A stretch of 64,000 nt of DNA from Dyella sp. M7H15-1 (GTDB lineage: Bacteria; Pseudomonadota; Gammaproteobacteria; Xanthomonadales; Rhodanobacteraceae): positions 2,418,001-2,482,000 of the forward strand of contig NZ_CP035300.1 of the NCBI RefSeq assembly GCF_004114615.1, written 5' to 3'. The notes below the pieces were generated by a model. That model was not told where the DNA came from and ran no database searches. It saw only the letters and a list, made by a program, of their open reading frames with translations. Both the position numbers and the translations under genes were made by a program. Below are positions 1 through 8,937 of the stretch, piece after piece. How positions within the stretch are numbered: position 1 is the first letter of the stretch; each line of letters starts with the position of its first letter.

Positions 1-1
1 G

Positions 2-628
2 TGCAAATACACCGTGGCCGAAATCGAGCGCGTCACCCGCCGCGCGTTCGAACTGGCGCGCGAGCGCAAACAACACATCACTTCCGTCGACAAAGCCAAC
101 GTGCTGGAAACCTCGCGCCTGTGGCGCAGCACGGTGACGCGTGTCGCTGCCGAATATCCGGATGTGAAGCTGGAGCACCAGTTGGTCGATTCGATGGCGA
201 TGCTGTTGTTGACCCAGCCGTCGCGCTACGACGTGGTGGTCACCGAAAACCTGTTCGGCGACATCCTCACCGACGAAGCCGCGGCCTTGGCCGGCTCGCT
301 CGGCTTGTTGCCATCCGCCTCGCTGGGCGAAGGCAAGGTCGGTTTGTACGAACCCATTCACGGCTCCGCGCCGGATATCGCCGGCCAGAACGTCGCCAAC
401 CCGCTGGGCGCGATCCTGTCCGCCGCGCTGCTGCTGCGCCACTCGCTGGGCTTGGAAATCGAAGCCGCCACGATCGAAGCCGCGGTAGCCCACGTATTGA
501 GCAACGGCCCGCATAGTTGCGATATCGGCGGCAAAGCTTCCACCCGTGACATGCGCGATGCCGTGATCGCCGCGCTCGACGACGTTGCCACGCCCGCCTT
601 CCTGTGCGGCCTGCGTGCGTGCGGCTGA
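2..628 (+). CDS. leuB: 3-isopropylmalate dehydrogenase, C-terminal part
   Basis: Third enzyme of leucine biosynthesis: NAD-dependent oxidative decarboxylation of 3-isopropylmalate in the cytoplasm. The gene enters from the left edge, so only about the last 208 codons are visible. The visible part has the family segments SVDKANVL, the metal/substrate region [15 protein letters not shown], and the NAD-binding stretch [14 protein letters not shown]. The reading frame is intact up to TGA at 626-628. The C-terminus runs about 15 residues past the usual end after VIAAL, with a Cys/Arg/Gly-rich tail (FLCGLRACG) that looks like read-through into former non-coding sequence. Confidence 0.95.
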   Translation, partial: CKYTVAEIERVTRRAFELARERKQHITSVDKANVLETSRLWRSTVTRVAAEYPDVKLEHQLVDSMAMLLLTQPSRYDVVVTENLFGDILTDEAAALAGSLGLLPSASLGEGKVGLYEPIHGSAPDIAGQNVANPLGAILSAALLLRHSLGLEIEAATIEAAVAHVLSNGPHSCDIGGKASTRDMRDAVIAALDDVATPAFLCGLRACG

Positions 629-761
629 GCGAGGCGACGCGTTGCAGACGCTCGGCCTGTCGCCGATGGACTTCAACGATATCCCGGCCACGCATGAGAT
701 GTTGCGCTGAGCGGACACTCCCCCGCTTTCGGCGCAAAGCTGGCACGCTACACTTCCTCCC

Positions 762-1793
762 ATGACCCTGACTTCCCGCAAGCGCCCGCGGCGCAATCCA
801 CCCGCGCCCGCCACCCACCGCCTGCGTCCTGCCGCCTCTGCGCCGACCATGCCGACCATGCCGACGAGTCCTGCGGACAGCTCGACCCGCGCTACGCGTG
901 TGCTGGACTGGCTGCTACGCGGACTGCCGGATCGTCAGCGCCAGAAAGCGCATGACATGCTTGTACTTACCCGCATGGATCGCCCCATTGGCGCCCTGCT
1001 CCTGCTATGGCCGACCTGGTGGGCGCTTTGGCTCGCCGCCGGCGATTTTCCACCGTGGAAGCCCCTGATCATCTTCACCCTCGGCGTGTTCGCCATGCGT
1101 GCTGCGGGTTGCGCGATCAACGATTACGCCGACCGCAAGCTCGATCCGCAGGTAACGCGGACTGCCGGGCGCCCGATCGCCTCGGGCCGGATCACGCCGC
1201 GAGAGGCGCTGATCGTCTTCGCCTCGCTGCTGGGGTTTGCGTTCGTGCTGGTGCTGTTCACCAATGCGCTAACCATCAAGTTGTCGTTTATCGGCGCAGC
1301 GCTCGCGGCCATCTATCCCTTCACCAAGCGCTATACCGATCTGCCGCAGGTGGTGCTCGGCGCGGCTTTTGGCTGGTCGATCCCGATGGCTTTCGCCGCT
1401 GTGCAGAACACGGTGCCAGCCGTCGGCTGGGTGCTGTTCATCGCCAATATCCTGTGGTCGGTGATCTATGACACGGAATACGCGATGGTCGATCGCGATG
1501 ACGACATCAAGGTCGGCGCACGCTCCACCGCCATCCTGTTCGGCGACGCCGATCTCACCATCATCGGCGTGCTGATGGGCACCTTCATCACCGCCATGGT
1601 GATGGTCGGCACCCGTGCGCATCTGGGCTGGCCTTATTGGCTGTCCGTCGTCGCCACGGCCGGTTTGTTCGGCTGGCAGCAGTGGCTGATCCGCAACCGC
1701 GAACGCGATACTTGCCTTGCGGCGTTTCGGAACAACAATGGGGTAGGCTTAGCGTTGTGGATCGGCATAGCGCTGGCGTTGGCGATTCGCTGA
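762..1793 (+). CDS. ubiA: 4-hydroxybenzoate polyprenyltransferase
   Basis: Integral membrane prenyltransferase that attaches the polyprenyl tail to 4-hydroxybenzoate in ubiquinone synthesis. Both Asp-rich motifs are present: NDYADRKLD, and the second motif around YAMVDRDDD. There are about eight hydrophobic segments. The core begins near TRVLDWLLRGLPDR, so the first 35-45 residues (Arg/Pro/Ala-rich) are longer than usual. In-frame ATGs at 849 and 858 lie in a repeated ATGCCGACC stretch and could be the real start; no ATG here has a convincing ribosome binding site. The gene stands alone on the plus strand and faces comF. Confidence 0.93.
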   Translation: MTLTSRKRPRRNPPAPATHRLRPAASAPTMPTMPTSPADSSTRATRVLDWLLRGLPDRQRQKAHDMLVLTRMDRPIGALLLLWPTWWALWLAAGDFPPWKPLIIFTLGVFAMRAAGCAINDYADRKLDPQVTRTAGRPIASGRITPREALIVFASLLGFAFVLVLFTNALTIKLSFIGAALAAIYPFTKRYTDLPQVVLGAAFGWSIPMAFAAVQNTVPAVGWVLFIANILWSVIYDTEYAMVDRDDDIKVGARSTAILFGDADLTIIGVLMGTFITAMVMVGTRAHLGWPYWLSVVATAGLFGWQQWLIRNRERDTCLAAFRNNNGVGLALWIGIALALAIR

Positions 1794-1843
1794 CGCGCTC
1801 CGCTTTTTCATATTGCCGTCACAAGGCAGGATCGATCCTTCCC

Positions 1844-2563
1844 TTACCTGCCGCTACCAGGAATCGGCGCACGTGCAAGCGCCCATGCATCCACGCGTAC
1901 CACTCCCGCGCGCTTTAAGGTGCGCACGCACTCGGCAAGCGTGGCACCTGTCGTGAATACGTCATCAAGCACTGCGACATGCGTAGGCAATGGCACAGCA
2001 TTGCGCAGCACAAAGGCGCCACGAAGATTGCGTCGACGCTCCATCGCGTCCAATCCTGTTTGCGCATCGGTATGGCGAGTGCGTATTAGCACATCATGTC
2101 GACAGGGAATGCCAAAGATGCTCGCAAGGGGTCGTGCGATTTCCACCGCTTGGTTATAACCCCGTTCGCGCAGCCGACGATGGTGCAAAGGCACCGGGAT
2201 GATCATCCGCGGCAACGTGACAGGACAAGCTTCGCGTTGCCACAGCGTCGTCAGCGCGCGTCCCGCGGCAAGATCTCGACTGAATTTGAAGCGCGTTTCC
2301 AGCCAATCCAGTGGCCACGCGTAACGAAATGGCGCCCAAGCGGCATCCCAGGGCGGAACTTTACGCTGGCAGCGGCCGCATAGCGGGACCGACATGGGAA
2401 GCGGCAACGCGCAGCGCTGGCAGCAGTGCGTGTTGCGCGGCAATTCCGCCGCACAGTCGGCACACAAATCCATGCCATTAGCATCGGCATCGCCGCATAG
2501 CAGGCAACGCCAGGGCAGCAGCCAGTGGTGCAAGTGGGAAAGCCAGCGAATCGGCGCGTCCAT
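1844..2563 (-). CDS. comF: ComF family amidophosphoribosyltransferase-like protein
   Basis: ComF-family protein, about 239 residues, related to natural-transformation factors (ComFC/GntX). An N-terminal Zn-ribbon is visible as CLLCGD, CADC, CCQRC and LCGRC. It is followed by a type I phosphoribosyltransferase fold with the PRPP loop VLDDVFTTGATL and the upstream IIPVPLHHRRLRERGYNQ segment typical of ComF. I place the start at 2563 (MDAPIRWL); the frame is open 30 codons further up, but that would overlap the preceding small gene. It lies 15 bp after that gene on the same strand, so they are probably co-transcribed. Confidence 0.88.
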   Translation of the reverse strand: MDAPIRWLSHLHHWLLPWRCLLCGDADANGMDLCADCAAELPRNTHCCQRCALPLPMSVPLCGRCQRKVPPWDAAWAPFRYAWPLDWLETRFKFSRDLAAGRALTTLWQREACPVTLPRMIIPVPLHHRRLRERGYNQAVEIARPLASIFGIPCRHDVLIRTRHTDAQTGLDAMERRRNLRGAFVLRNAVPLPTHVAVLDDVFTTGATLAECVRTLKRAGVVRVDAWALARAPIPGSGR

Positions 2564-2577
2564 GCGTAATGTTTCGG

Positions 2578-2787
2578 TCAGTGGTTGGGTTTGAACATCG
2601 CCGCATCGAGGATCGACCACAAATGGATAATCCAGCCCATCCAGAACACCCACAACACGCCGGCCAGCACGAACATCAGTACGGCTTTCAGGAAACGCCC
2701 CTGCACCAGTTGGCCCAGTCCCGGGATGAACAGACTGCAGATGGCGGCGATCACATTGCCGGCACTACCTTGACCTGCCGCATTCAT
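2578..2787 (-). CDS. small hydrophobic membrane protein
   Basis: A 69-residue protein with two hydrophobic segments (IAAICSLFIPGLGQLVQG and LKAVLMFVLAGVLWVFWMGW). The PGLGQ motif after the first helix is seen in many small TM2-like or DUF5683-like membrane proteins of unknown role. The start at 2787 is preceded by a GGAG ribosome binding site about 6 bases away. The open frame extends upstream to 2892 but without a site. It is 15 bp upstream of comF on the same strand and divergent from bioB. Function unknown. Confidence 0.72.
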   Translation of the reverse strand: MNAAGQGSAGNVIAAICSLFIPGLGQLVQGRFLKAVLMFVLAGVLWVFWMGWIIHLWSILDAAMFKPNH

Positions 2788-2866
2788 GGCGACTCCTTCG
2801 ATGGATGATGGGTCGATGTTAGCGGCCCGCGCCTCCATTCCGTCAACTATTCGCGCGCGAATCGAG

Positions 2867-2895
2867 TTGACAGTCCACCGGGTGGCTCCCACACT
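2867..2895 (+). promoter_or_regulatory. possible bioB promoter
   Basis: A perfect TTGACA box at 2867-2872, then 17 bases, then a weak CACACT at 2890-2895. It lies 27 bp before the bioB start. The spacer contains the inverted repeat CCACC/GGTGG, which could bind a regulator. I see no classical BirA operator (TTGTAAACC half-sites). The weak -10 keeps confidence low. Confidence 0.3.
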
Positions 2896-2921
2896 GTGCG
2901 CCGGTTTCCCGGAGCCTTCCC

Positions 2922-3962
2922 ATGACTGCAGCCGCGCTTCGTCACGACTGGACCCGCGACGAAGTCGTCGCCCTATTTGCCTTACCCTTCAATGAACTGC
3001 TGCACCGGGCGCACAGCGTGCATCGCGCGCATCACGATCCGAACGCGGTACAGATATCCACTCTGCTGTCGATCAAGACCGGCGGCTGCCCGGAGGATTG
3101 CGGTTATTGCCCCCAGGCCGCCCGCTACCACACCGGGGTGAAGGCAGAGAAGCTGATATCGATGGAAAGCGTAGTCGCCCGTGCGCAGGCCGCCAAGCAG
3201 GCCGGCGCCAGCCGCTTCTGCATGGGTGCCGCGTGGCGTAGCCCGAAGGACCGCGACGTGGTCCAAGTGGCGGAAATCGTTTCCGCCGTGAAGGCGCTGG
3301 GTCTGGAAACCTGCGCCACGCTGGGCATGCTCAGCGGCGAACAAGCGCAGACGCTGAAGCAGGCCGGTCTCGACTACTACAACCACAACCTGGATACGGC
3401 GCCGGAGTTTTACGACCAGGTCATCCACACGCGCCAGTACCAGGATCGCCTGGATACCCTGGAACAGGTGCGCCAGGTCGGCCTGAAGACCTGCTGTGGC
3501 GGTATTGTCGGCATGGGCGAGACGCGCGATCAGCGCGCTGGCTTGCTGCAGACGCTGGCTAACCTGCCGGAGCATCCGCAATCGGTGCCGATCAACCAGC
3601 TGGTGCAAGTGCCAGGTACGCCGCTGCATGGCACGCAGGCGCTGGACCCGTTCGAGTTCGTGCGCACGATCGCCGTGGCGCGCATCCTGATGCCTCAGTC
3701 GATGGTGCGCCTGTCCGCCGGCCGTCAGCAGATGGACGATGCCGTGCAAGCCTTATGCTTCTTCGCCGGCGCCAACTCGATCTTCTATGGCGAAAAGCTG
3801 CTGACCACCGGCAACCCGGATGTGGAACATGATCGCGCGCTGTTCCGCCGCCTTGATTTGCATGCATTGGAAGTGGTCGAGGAAATCGACACCGTGCACA
3901 CCGACATCCTTGAGACGGAAGCCGTCGGAAGCTGTGGCCAGAGCTGTGGCTGCGCGGCCTGA
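2922..3962 (+). CDS. bioB: biotin synthase
   Basis: Radical SAM enzyme that inserts sulfur into dethiobiotin, the last step of biotin synthesis. The SAM cluster motif [10 protein letters not shown] (CxxxCxxC) sits near residue 57, and the C-terminal half has the conserved [17 protein letters not shown] and RLSAGRQ segments that hold the second (2Fe-2S, sulfur donor) cluster and substrate. Length is 346 residues, normal for the family. It ends in a Cys-rich tail (CGQSCGCAA). It is the first gene of the bio operon and overlaps the predicted bioF start. Confidence 0.97.
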   Translation: MTAAALRHDWTRDEVVALFALPFNELLHRAHSVHRAHHDPNAVQISTLLSIKTGGCPEDCGYCPQAARYHTGVKAEKLISMESVVARAQAAKQAGASRFCMGAAWRSPKDRDVVQVAEIVSAVKALGLETCATLGMLSGEQAQTLKQAGLDYYNHNLDTAPEFYDQVIHTRQYQDRLDTLEQVRQVGLKTCCGGIVGMGETRDQRAGLLQTLANLPEHPQSVPINQLVQVPGTPLHGTQALDPFEFVRTIAVARILMPQSMVRLSAGRQQMDDAVQALCFFAGANSIFYGEKLLTTGNPDVEHDRALFRRLDLHALEVVEEIDTVHTDILETEAVGSCGQSCGCAA

Positions 3963-5133
3963 CTTGCTCGAGCGTCTGGCCGTCCAGACGGCCGAACGCG
4001 CACAGGCACAATTGCAACGCCGCCTGCACACCATCGATGCAAGCCATAGACCCTATGTGGAAGTCGGTGGGCAACGCCTGCTGGCCTTCTGCACCAATGA
4101 TTATCTTGGCCTAGCGCAAGATCCGCGCTTGATTGCCGCCTTGAAGAAAGCCGCCGATACATGCGGTGTCGGCAGCGGCTCGGCGCATCTGATCTGCGGC
4201 CATCATCGCGAACACGCCGCGCTGGAAGAAGCGTTGGCCGAGTGGACCGGGCGCGAACGCGCACTGCTGTTTTCCACCGGCCACATGGCCAACCTCGGTG
4301 TGATCCAGGCACTTCTCCAACGTGACGATCTATGCGTGCAAGACAAGCTCAATCACGCCTGCCTGCTGGATGGCGCGCAACTGGCCGGCGCCGTGTTGAA
4401 GCGTTATCCGCATGCTGATGCCAACGCCGCCGCTCGCCCATTACAGCGCGCCGCGAACAGTTACGCCCTGCTCGCCACCGATGGCGTATTCAGCATGGAT
4501 GGCGATATCGCCCCGTTGCAGGCATTGGCGACTCTGTGCGCAAGCGAGCGAGCCAGCTTGATGGTGGATGACGCACACGGGCTGGGGGTATTGGGACACG
4601 ACGGCGCCGGCAGCGTCATGGAAGCAGGTTTGACCGAACGCGACGTGCCGATTCTGATGGCGACGCTAGGCAAGGCGCTCGGTTGCGGGGGCGCATTTGT
4701 TGCCGGCTCCGCGACGTTGATCGATGGCTTGACCCAATTCGCGCGCACCTATGTTTACACCACAGCCATGCCCCCGGCTCTTGCCGCGGCAGCCCATTGC
4801 GCGGTCACGTTGGCCCGCAGTGAAAACTGGCGGAGGGAAAAGCTCAACGCGCTGATCCAGCGCTTCCGCTTCGGCGCGAAACAACTCGGCTTACCGCTGA
4901 TGCCTTCGCGCACGGCCATCCAACCGCTGATGCTGGGTGATGCCCAGCGCGCCGTGGACACCTCCCGCGCCCTGGAGGCCCAGGGCCTGCTTGCCGTCGC
5001 CATCCGCCCGCCCACCGTCCCTCATGGGCAGGCGCGCCTGCGCATCACCTTGTCGGCCAACCACGAGGAAAGCCATGTGGATAGGCTCTTGCAGGCACTT
5101 GAGTCCCTGCGTCTGGCGGATGCGTCGGTATAA
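3946..5133 (+). CDS. bioF: 8-amino-7-oxononanoate synthase
   Basis: PLP-dependent condensation of pimeloyl-ACP with alanine, the first ring-assembly step of biotin synthesis. Visible marks are FCTNDYLGL near the N-terminus, [12 protein letters not shown], the cofactor-contact segment [11 protein letters not shown], and the Schiff-base lysine in ATLGKALGC. The likely start is GTG at 3946, giving 395 residues and a 17 bp overlap with bioB, which suggests translational coupling. The longer open frame back to 3820 is the bioB coding region read out of frame. Confidence 0.95.
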   Translation: MAARPDLLERLAVQTAERAQAQLQRRLHTIDASHRPYVEVGGQRLLAFCTNDYLGLAQDPRLIAALKKAADTCGVGSGSAHLICGHHREHAALEEALAEWTGRERALLFSTGHMANLGVIQALLQRDDLCVQDKLNHACLLDGAQLAGAVLKRYPHADANAAARPLQRAANSYALLATDGVFSMDGDIAPLQALATLCASERASLMVDDAHGLGVLGHDGAGSVMEAGLTERDVPILMATLGKALGCGGAFVAGSATLIDGLTQFARTYVYTTAMPPALAAAAHCAVTLARSENWRREKLNALIQRFRFGAKQLGLPLMPSRTAIQPLMLGDAQRAVDTSRALEAQGLLAVAIRPPTVPHGQARLRITLSANHEESHVDRLLQALESLRLADASV

Positions 5134-5161
5134 TTAGCGTTCTCGCACTCCCCCTCCGCCT

Positions 5162-5932
5162 ATGTCGATCCTCAATATTTCCGCTTACCGCTTCGTCAGC
5201 CTGGACGATCTGCCGGCGTTGCGCGAACGGGTGTTTGCACAGTGCGAGGCGCTGGCGCTGAAAGGCACCATTTTGCTGGCACCCGAGGGGATCAACCTGT
5301 TCCTGGCCGCTCCGCGCGAAGCGATCGACGCCTTCATGGCGTGGCTGCATCAGGATTCGCGCTTTGCTGGCCTTGAGGCGAAAGAATCGCCCTCCGACCA
5401 GGTGCCGTTCAAACGTATGCGCGTGCGTCTGAAGAAGGAAATCATCACGCTGCGACAACCTACCATTCGCCCCGAAGGTGGACGCGCGCCCGCGGTGGAT
5501 GCGGCGACGCTCAAGCGTTGGCTGGATCAGGGGCACGACGATCGCAGCCGCGACGTGATTCTGCTGGATACGCGCAACGCCTATGAAACCGACATAGGCA
5601 TGTTTCCGCAGGCTGTCGATTACCGCATTGCCCGTTTTACCGAATTGCCCGGCGCACTGGCAGCCGATCAGGCGCGCTACCACGGCAAGACGGTGGTGTC
5701 GTATTGCACCGGTGGCATTCGTTGCGAAAAAGCAGTGTTGCATATGCAAGACATCGGCATGGAAAACGTGTACCAGTTGGAAGGCGGCATCCTGAAGTAT
5801 TTCGAGGAGGTCGGCGGCACGCATTGGGAAGGCGACTGCTTTGTCTTCGATGAGCGAGGCGCCGTCGACAAGGCACTCGCACCCCTGGATTTGCTCCCTC
5901 TCCCCTATGGGGAGGGAGCTGAAAGCACATGA
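5162..5932 (+). CDS. trhO: tRNA uridine(34) hydroxylase / rhodanese-like protein TrhO
   Basis: YceA/UPF0176 family. Members hydroxylate U34 in certain tRNAs, the step before cmo5U formation. The N-terminal half has the family segment [14 protein letters not shown]. The rhodanese domain (about 125-215) carries the catalytic cysteine in [10 protein letters not shown]. At 256 residues it has the short form seen in xanthomonads. It has no obvious link to biotin but sits between bioF and bioH, and its TGA overlaps the bioH ATG. The last dozen residues ([13 protein letters not shown]) are encoded by a REP-like palindrome, so the native C-terminus was probably replaced. Confidence 0.88.
   Translation: MSILNISAYRFVSLDDLPALRERVFAQCEALALKGTILLAPEGINLFLAAPREAIDAFMAWLHQDSRFAGLEAKESPSDQVPFKRMRVRLKKEIITLRQPTIRPEGGRAPAVDAATLKRWLDQGHDDRSRDVILLDTRNAYETDIGMFPQAVDYRIARFTELPGALAADQARYHGKTVVSYCTGGIRCEKAVLHMQDIGMENVYQLEGGILKYFEEVGGTHWEGDCFVFDERGAVDKALAPLDLLPLPYGEGAEST
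5893..5919. repeat. REP-like palindrome inside the trhO 3' end
   Basis: An imperfect inverted repeat with arms GCTCCCTCTCCCC and GGGGAGGGAGC around a TAT loop. It belongs to the CCCTCTCCC/GGGAGAGGG family also found at 49380, 57588, 62255 and 62383. It lies within the last codons of trhO and ends 9 bp before the bioH start, so it could affect bioH translation. Confidence 0.7.
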
Positions 5933-6702
5933 GCCTGCATATCGAGGTCCACGGCAGCGGCCCGATGCCGCTGGTGATGATCCACGGCTGGGCGATGCAC
6001 GGCGGCATCTTTGCGCCGCTGGTGGAAGCCTTGCGTGAACGCTGCACGATATATCTGGTCGATCTGCCCGGTCACGGCTACTCGCGCCACTGCGGCCTGC
6101 CACTGGATCCATCGCCATGCGCACGCGCCATCGCCGACGCCACGCCGCCAGCCGTATGGATGGGCTGGTCGCTCGGCGGACTGGTCGCGCTCAATGCAGC
6201 ACTGGAGCTTCCGCAGCACGTTCGCGCGCTGGCCATGTTGTGCGCCACGCCGCGCTTTGTGGTCGCTGAAGATTGGCCGCACGGCCGGGATGCTTCACTG
6301 GTGCAACAACTCGCCGCCGATTTGGAAACCGACTACCACGCCACCATTGAACGTTTCCTGGCACTGGAAGTGATGGGTAGTCCCGATCCGCTCGGTGATC
6401 TACGCAAACTACGCGCCGAAGTGTTTTCGCGTGGTGAACCTGATTTACGCATATTGCAGGAAGGCATTCGCATTCTCGACCAGACCGATCTGCGCGCTAG
6501 CCTCCCGCAACTGAAAGCAAAACCGAGTTGGTGGAGTGCCGGGCGACTGGATCGTCTGGTGCATCCGGCTGCGATGCAGACATCTGCGGATGCGTGCGGC
6601 GGCGAATGTCACGTCATTGCGCGCGCCGGACATGCTCCGTTCCTGAGCCACCCTGATGCCGTAGCGCAGATTTTGCTGCCCTGGCTTGAATCCCTTCGAT
6701 GA
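5929..6702 (+). CDS. bioH: pimeloyl-ACP methyl ester carboxylesterase
   Basis: Alpha/beta hydrolase that removes the methyl group from pimeloyl-ACP methyl ester and so ends the disguised fatty-acid phase of biotin synthesis. The nucleophile elbow is GWSLGG; the Asp lies in GRLDRLV and the His in AGHAPFLSH. The oxyanion segment is [10 protein letters not shown]. Length is 257 residues, as in E. coli. It overlaps the upstream trhO stop (ATGA at 5929-5932) and the downstream bioC start (6699-6702), so it is in the operon. Confidence 0.95.
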   Translation: MSLHIEVHGSGPMPLVMIHGWAMHGGIFAPLVEALRERCTIYLVDLPGHGYSRHCGLPLDPSPCARAIADATPPAVWMGWSLGGLVALNAALELPQHVRALAMLCATPRFVVAEDWPHGRDASLVQQLAADLETDYHATIERFLALEVMGSPDPLGDLRKLRAEVFSRGEPDLRILQEGIRILDQTDLRASLPQLKAKPSWWSAGRLDRLVHPAAMQTSADACGGECHVIARAGHAPFLSHPDAVAQILLPWLESLR

Positions 6703-7580
6703 GTGATTTCCAAGTCGACCATCGCCGGGTGCGCGCCAATTTCAGCCACGCTGCCGAGAGCTACGAGCAACACGACGCCTTGCAGCGCGAAGTGCAACAA
6801 CTTCTGCTGGAACGGCTCGATTTCTATCTGCAGCAACCCGAGCGCGTCATCGATGTCGGCGCCGGCACCGGTCGCGGCAGCGCATTGCTGAAAAAGCGCT
6901 ACGCCAAGGCACAGGTGATCGCCGTGGATGCTGCTTTGCCGATGCTGCGCACGGCCAAGTCCCACACACGCTGGCTCAAACCGTTCCTGCGCGTATGCGG
7001 TGAAGCCACGGCATTGCCCCTGCCTGATCACAGTGTCGATGTCTTGCACTCGAATCTGTGTTTCCAATGGATCGATGACCTGCCCACGCTGTTCGATGAA
7101 TGCGTGCGCGCACTGAAGCCGGGTGGCATGTTGCTGTTTTCCACCTTCGGCCCGGATACCTTGCGCGAACTGCGTGCGGCATGGGCATCGGTGGATCAGC
7201 ACTCACATGTCAGCCGCTTTCTGGATATGCACGATCTGGGCGACGCCATGATCAATGCCGGCCTGCGTGATCCGGTACTGGATGTGGATCGTTACACGCT
7301 CACCTACAGCGAACCGAAAGCATTGCTGTATGAGCTCAAGGGACTCGGAGCTACTCACGCTGACCGTGTCCGCAAGCGCGGACTGACCGGCAAACACCAC
7401 TTTCAGAGCATGCTCGCAACCTACGAAGCCATGCGCAAAGACGGCCGCATTCCCGCCACGTGGGAGGTGGTGACCGCTCACGCTTGGGGTCCACCGCCCG
7501 GCCAATCGCGTCGCACCAAGGATGGCGGCGAAATCGCCAGCTTCTCGATCGACAGCCTGCGCGGGTCGCGGCGGCGCTAG
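6699..7580 (+). CDS. bioC: malonyl-ACP O-methyltransferase
   Basis: SAM-dependent methylation of malonyl-ACP, which starts pimelate assembly for biotin. The Rossmann motif I VIDVGAGTGRGS and motifs LPLPDHSVDVLHSNLCFQW and LKPGGMLLFSTFGPDTLREL are typical BioC. At 293 residues it is slightly longer than E. coli BioC. It is the last gene of the operon and its start overlaps bioH. bioA and bioD are not in this window and must lie elsewhere. Confidence 0.94.
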   Translation: MSDFQVDHRRVRANFSHAAESYEQHDALQREVQQLLLERLDFYLQQPERVIDVGAGTGRGSALLKKRYAKAQVIAVDAALPMLRTAKSHTRWLKPFLRVCGEATALPLPDHSVDVLHSNLCFQWIDDLPTLFDECVRALKPGGMLLFSTFGPDTLRELRAAWASVDQHSHVSRFLDMHDLGDAMINAGLRDPVLDVDRYTLTYSEPKALLYELKGLGATHADRVRKRGLTGKHHFQSMLATYEAMRKDGRIPATWEVVTAHAWGPPPGQSRRTKDGGEIASFSIDSLRGSRRR

Positions 7581-7598
7581 CCCGACTTTCGGGTTAGC
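7576..7598 (+). terminator. hairpin at the end of the bio operon
   Basis: A 10 bp stem (GCTAGCCCGA / TCGGGTTAGC, one G-T pair) with a 3-base loop. The bioC stop codon lies within the left arm. There is no T-run after it, so it may protect the mRNA end or work with a factor rather than act as a classical terminator. Confidence 0.5.
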
Positions 7599-7629
7599 TT
7601 AGGGATACCTGAGCAGTCTGTTGAGAAAC

Positions 7630-7953
7630 TTACGCCGAAATCGCCAACCGCTCCGAGCGATAAACCTTCGCCGTCACCAAGGTAACCAGCAGCGCCACGA
7701 CCAGCCCAGACACTATGCAGGCGGCCATCTCACGCGGGGCAATTTCACCACCGCGCAGCAACTGCGTAATGCCCACTTGCTGACCAAGCAACGGCACCGC
7801 ATACATCCAATCCACCACTTTCACCGGTAGCACGCTGAGCAGAATCGACGGCAACGCCGGCACTATCATCAGCACGCCCAGATAGGTCTGCGCTTCGCGA
7901 TAGCTCTTGGCGAACGCCGCCACCAGGGTTTGCAGCGATGCCAACAAGATAAT
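7630..7953 (-). pseudogene. natB-like ABC-2 permease, C-terminal remnant
   Basis: About 105 residues matching the last part of a NatB-type sodium-efflux ABC permease: two long hydrophobic stretches (LGVLMIVPALPSILLSVLP and MAACIVSGLVVALLVTLVTAKVY) around LGQQVGITQLLRGG. The N-terminal two thirds are missing. The only start available is TTG. The frame begins right at the point where the natA fragment stops, so this is the downstream side of a deletion, not a gene. Nothing downstream suggests rescue. Confidence 0.75.
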
Positions 7954-8210
7954 CAGATGTTTTCGCGTGCGGTGAGGCGCTTGTACAAACCTCTCGCATC
8001 AGGAAACACTCCGAGTTGACGACGCACCGCCGCCGCGTTACTCGTCGCATCAATACCATCGACCAGCACTTTCCCCTGATCAGGATGCATCAACGTATAC
8101 AGCATGCGCAGCGTGGTGGTCTTGCCGGCGCCATTGGGGGCCAACAAGCCTGTGATCTCACCGTCGCGCGCCTTGAAACTGACTCCATCGACGGCTTTCA
8201 CTGTGCCGAA
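7953..8210 (-). pseudogene. natA-like ABC ATPase, N-terminal remnant
   Basis: An 85-residue stretch of an ABC transporter ATP-binding subunit of the NatA/DrrA type. It starts at FGTVKAVDGVSF and includes Walker A (APNGAGKTT) and the region leading to the Q-loop (QLGVFPDARGLYKRLTARENI). It then stops: the signature motif, Walker B and H-loop are absent. The upstream edge joins in another frame to a hydrolase fragment near 8210-8218; the downstream edge joins the natB fragment near 7947-7953. It cannot code for a working ATPase. Confidence 0.8.
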
Positions 8211-8880
8211 GCAAACATGCGCACCACGCTGGCAAGCGAAAATTCGCTCAATGGGCGCTCGACTGTCTGATGGGTCTGTGGATCGCGGAAGCTGACCGTA
8301 TGCGGATTGGCGCGCAGCGCATCGCGCAATTGATACAAGGTTTGCATGATGTTTCATGGGAGTCTTCCTTGGCCCCCTTGCAACTCAGCGGATGGGAGCC
8401 ACCCGTACCACGCTGATCCAACAGCACTACATCGTGATGCTTGAGCACCTCGACAAACGCAGGCGCTTCCAGTACCCACGATTCAGTCGCCGCTTCGCCC
8501 GGGCCACCGGCCGGCAAAACGGTCATGTTCGGATCGGGCACCTGTGCATCGCTGCGTGCAATGGCTAGCTTCAGGCCGATGCGGCGGCTGTGCGGATCAT
8601 CGCGGTTTTCCGGCGCGTCGAACGTCGTGCACCAGGCCCCGGCGGTCACGCCACTGCCAGGACGCCCCCATTCACAGGGTTTGAAGGTCAACGCGCCGCG
8701 GTGCCAGATGCGCGCAGCGGGCGCCGCCACCTTGCCAGATGCGGCTGTCAACGAGGCGGGTGTCGACGTGGTGTTTTCCGGCACCACGTGCGACGACTTA
8801 TCCATTCGCCAGCACGGATAGGCGAGTGCACTGATAACCACTGTGACAACAACGATGCGTAACACGGTTCTGGATGGCAT
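8211..8880 (-). pseudogene. alpha/beta hydrolase (proline iminopeptidase-like), broken
   Basis: The first 150 or so codons read well: an N-terminal membrane anchor or signal (TVLRIVVVTVVISALAYPCW), then the TAP-like/S33 hydrolase segments AGGPGEAATESW and VVLLDQRGTGGSHPLSC. After that about 90 residues that should carry the GxSxG nucleophile are missing. The sequence resumes in another frame with a later segment of the same family (TVSFRDPQTH, then LSEFSLASVVRMF) and ends at the junction with natA. The start at 8880 is the best of those available. The enzyme is not functional. Confidence 0.75.
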
Positions 8881-8937
8881 CCCTACGCTGCTCCGGGTAC
8901 GAAGATCATTTCGATCGGACCTCATCGTGACGTCCGA

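Noticed and set aside
642-710. Short open stretch after leuB reading LQTLGLSPMDFNDIPATHEM and ending LR
   Set aside because: It looks protein-like, but it has no start or ribosome site and is only 22 codons. It may be the tail of a lost gene; there is not enough to annotate.
5045-6124. A 359-codon minus-strand open frame across trhO and bioH
   Set aside because: A shadow of two well-supported plus-strand genes.
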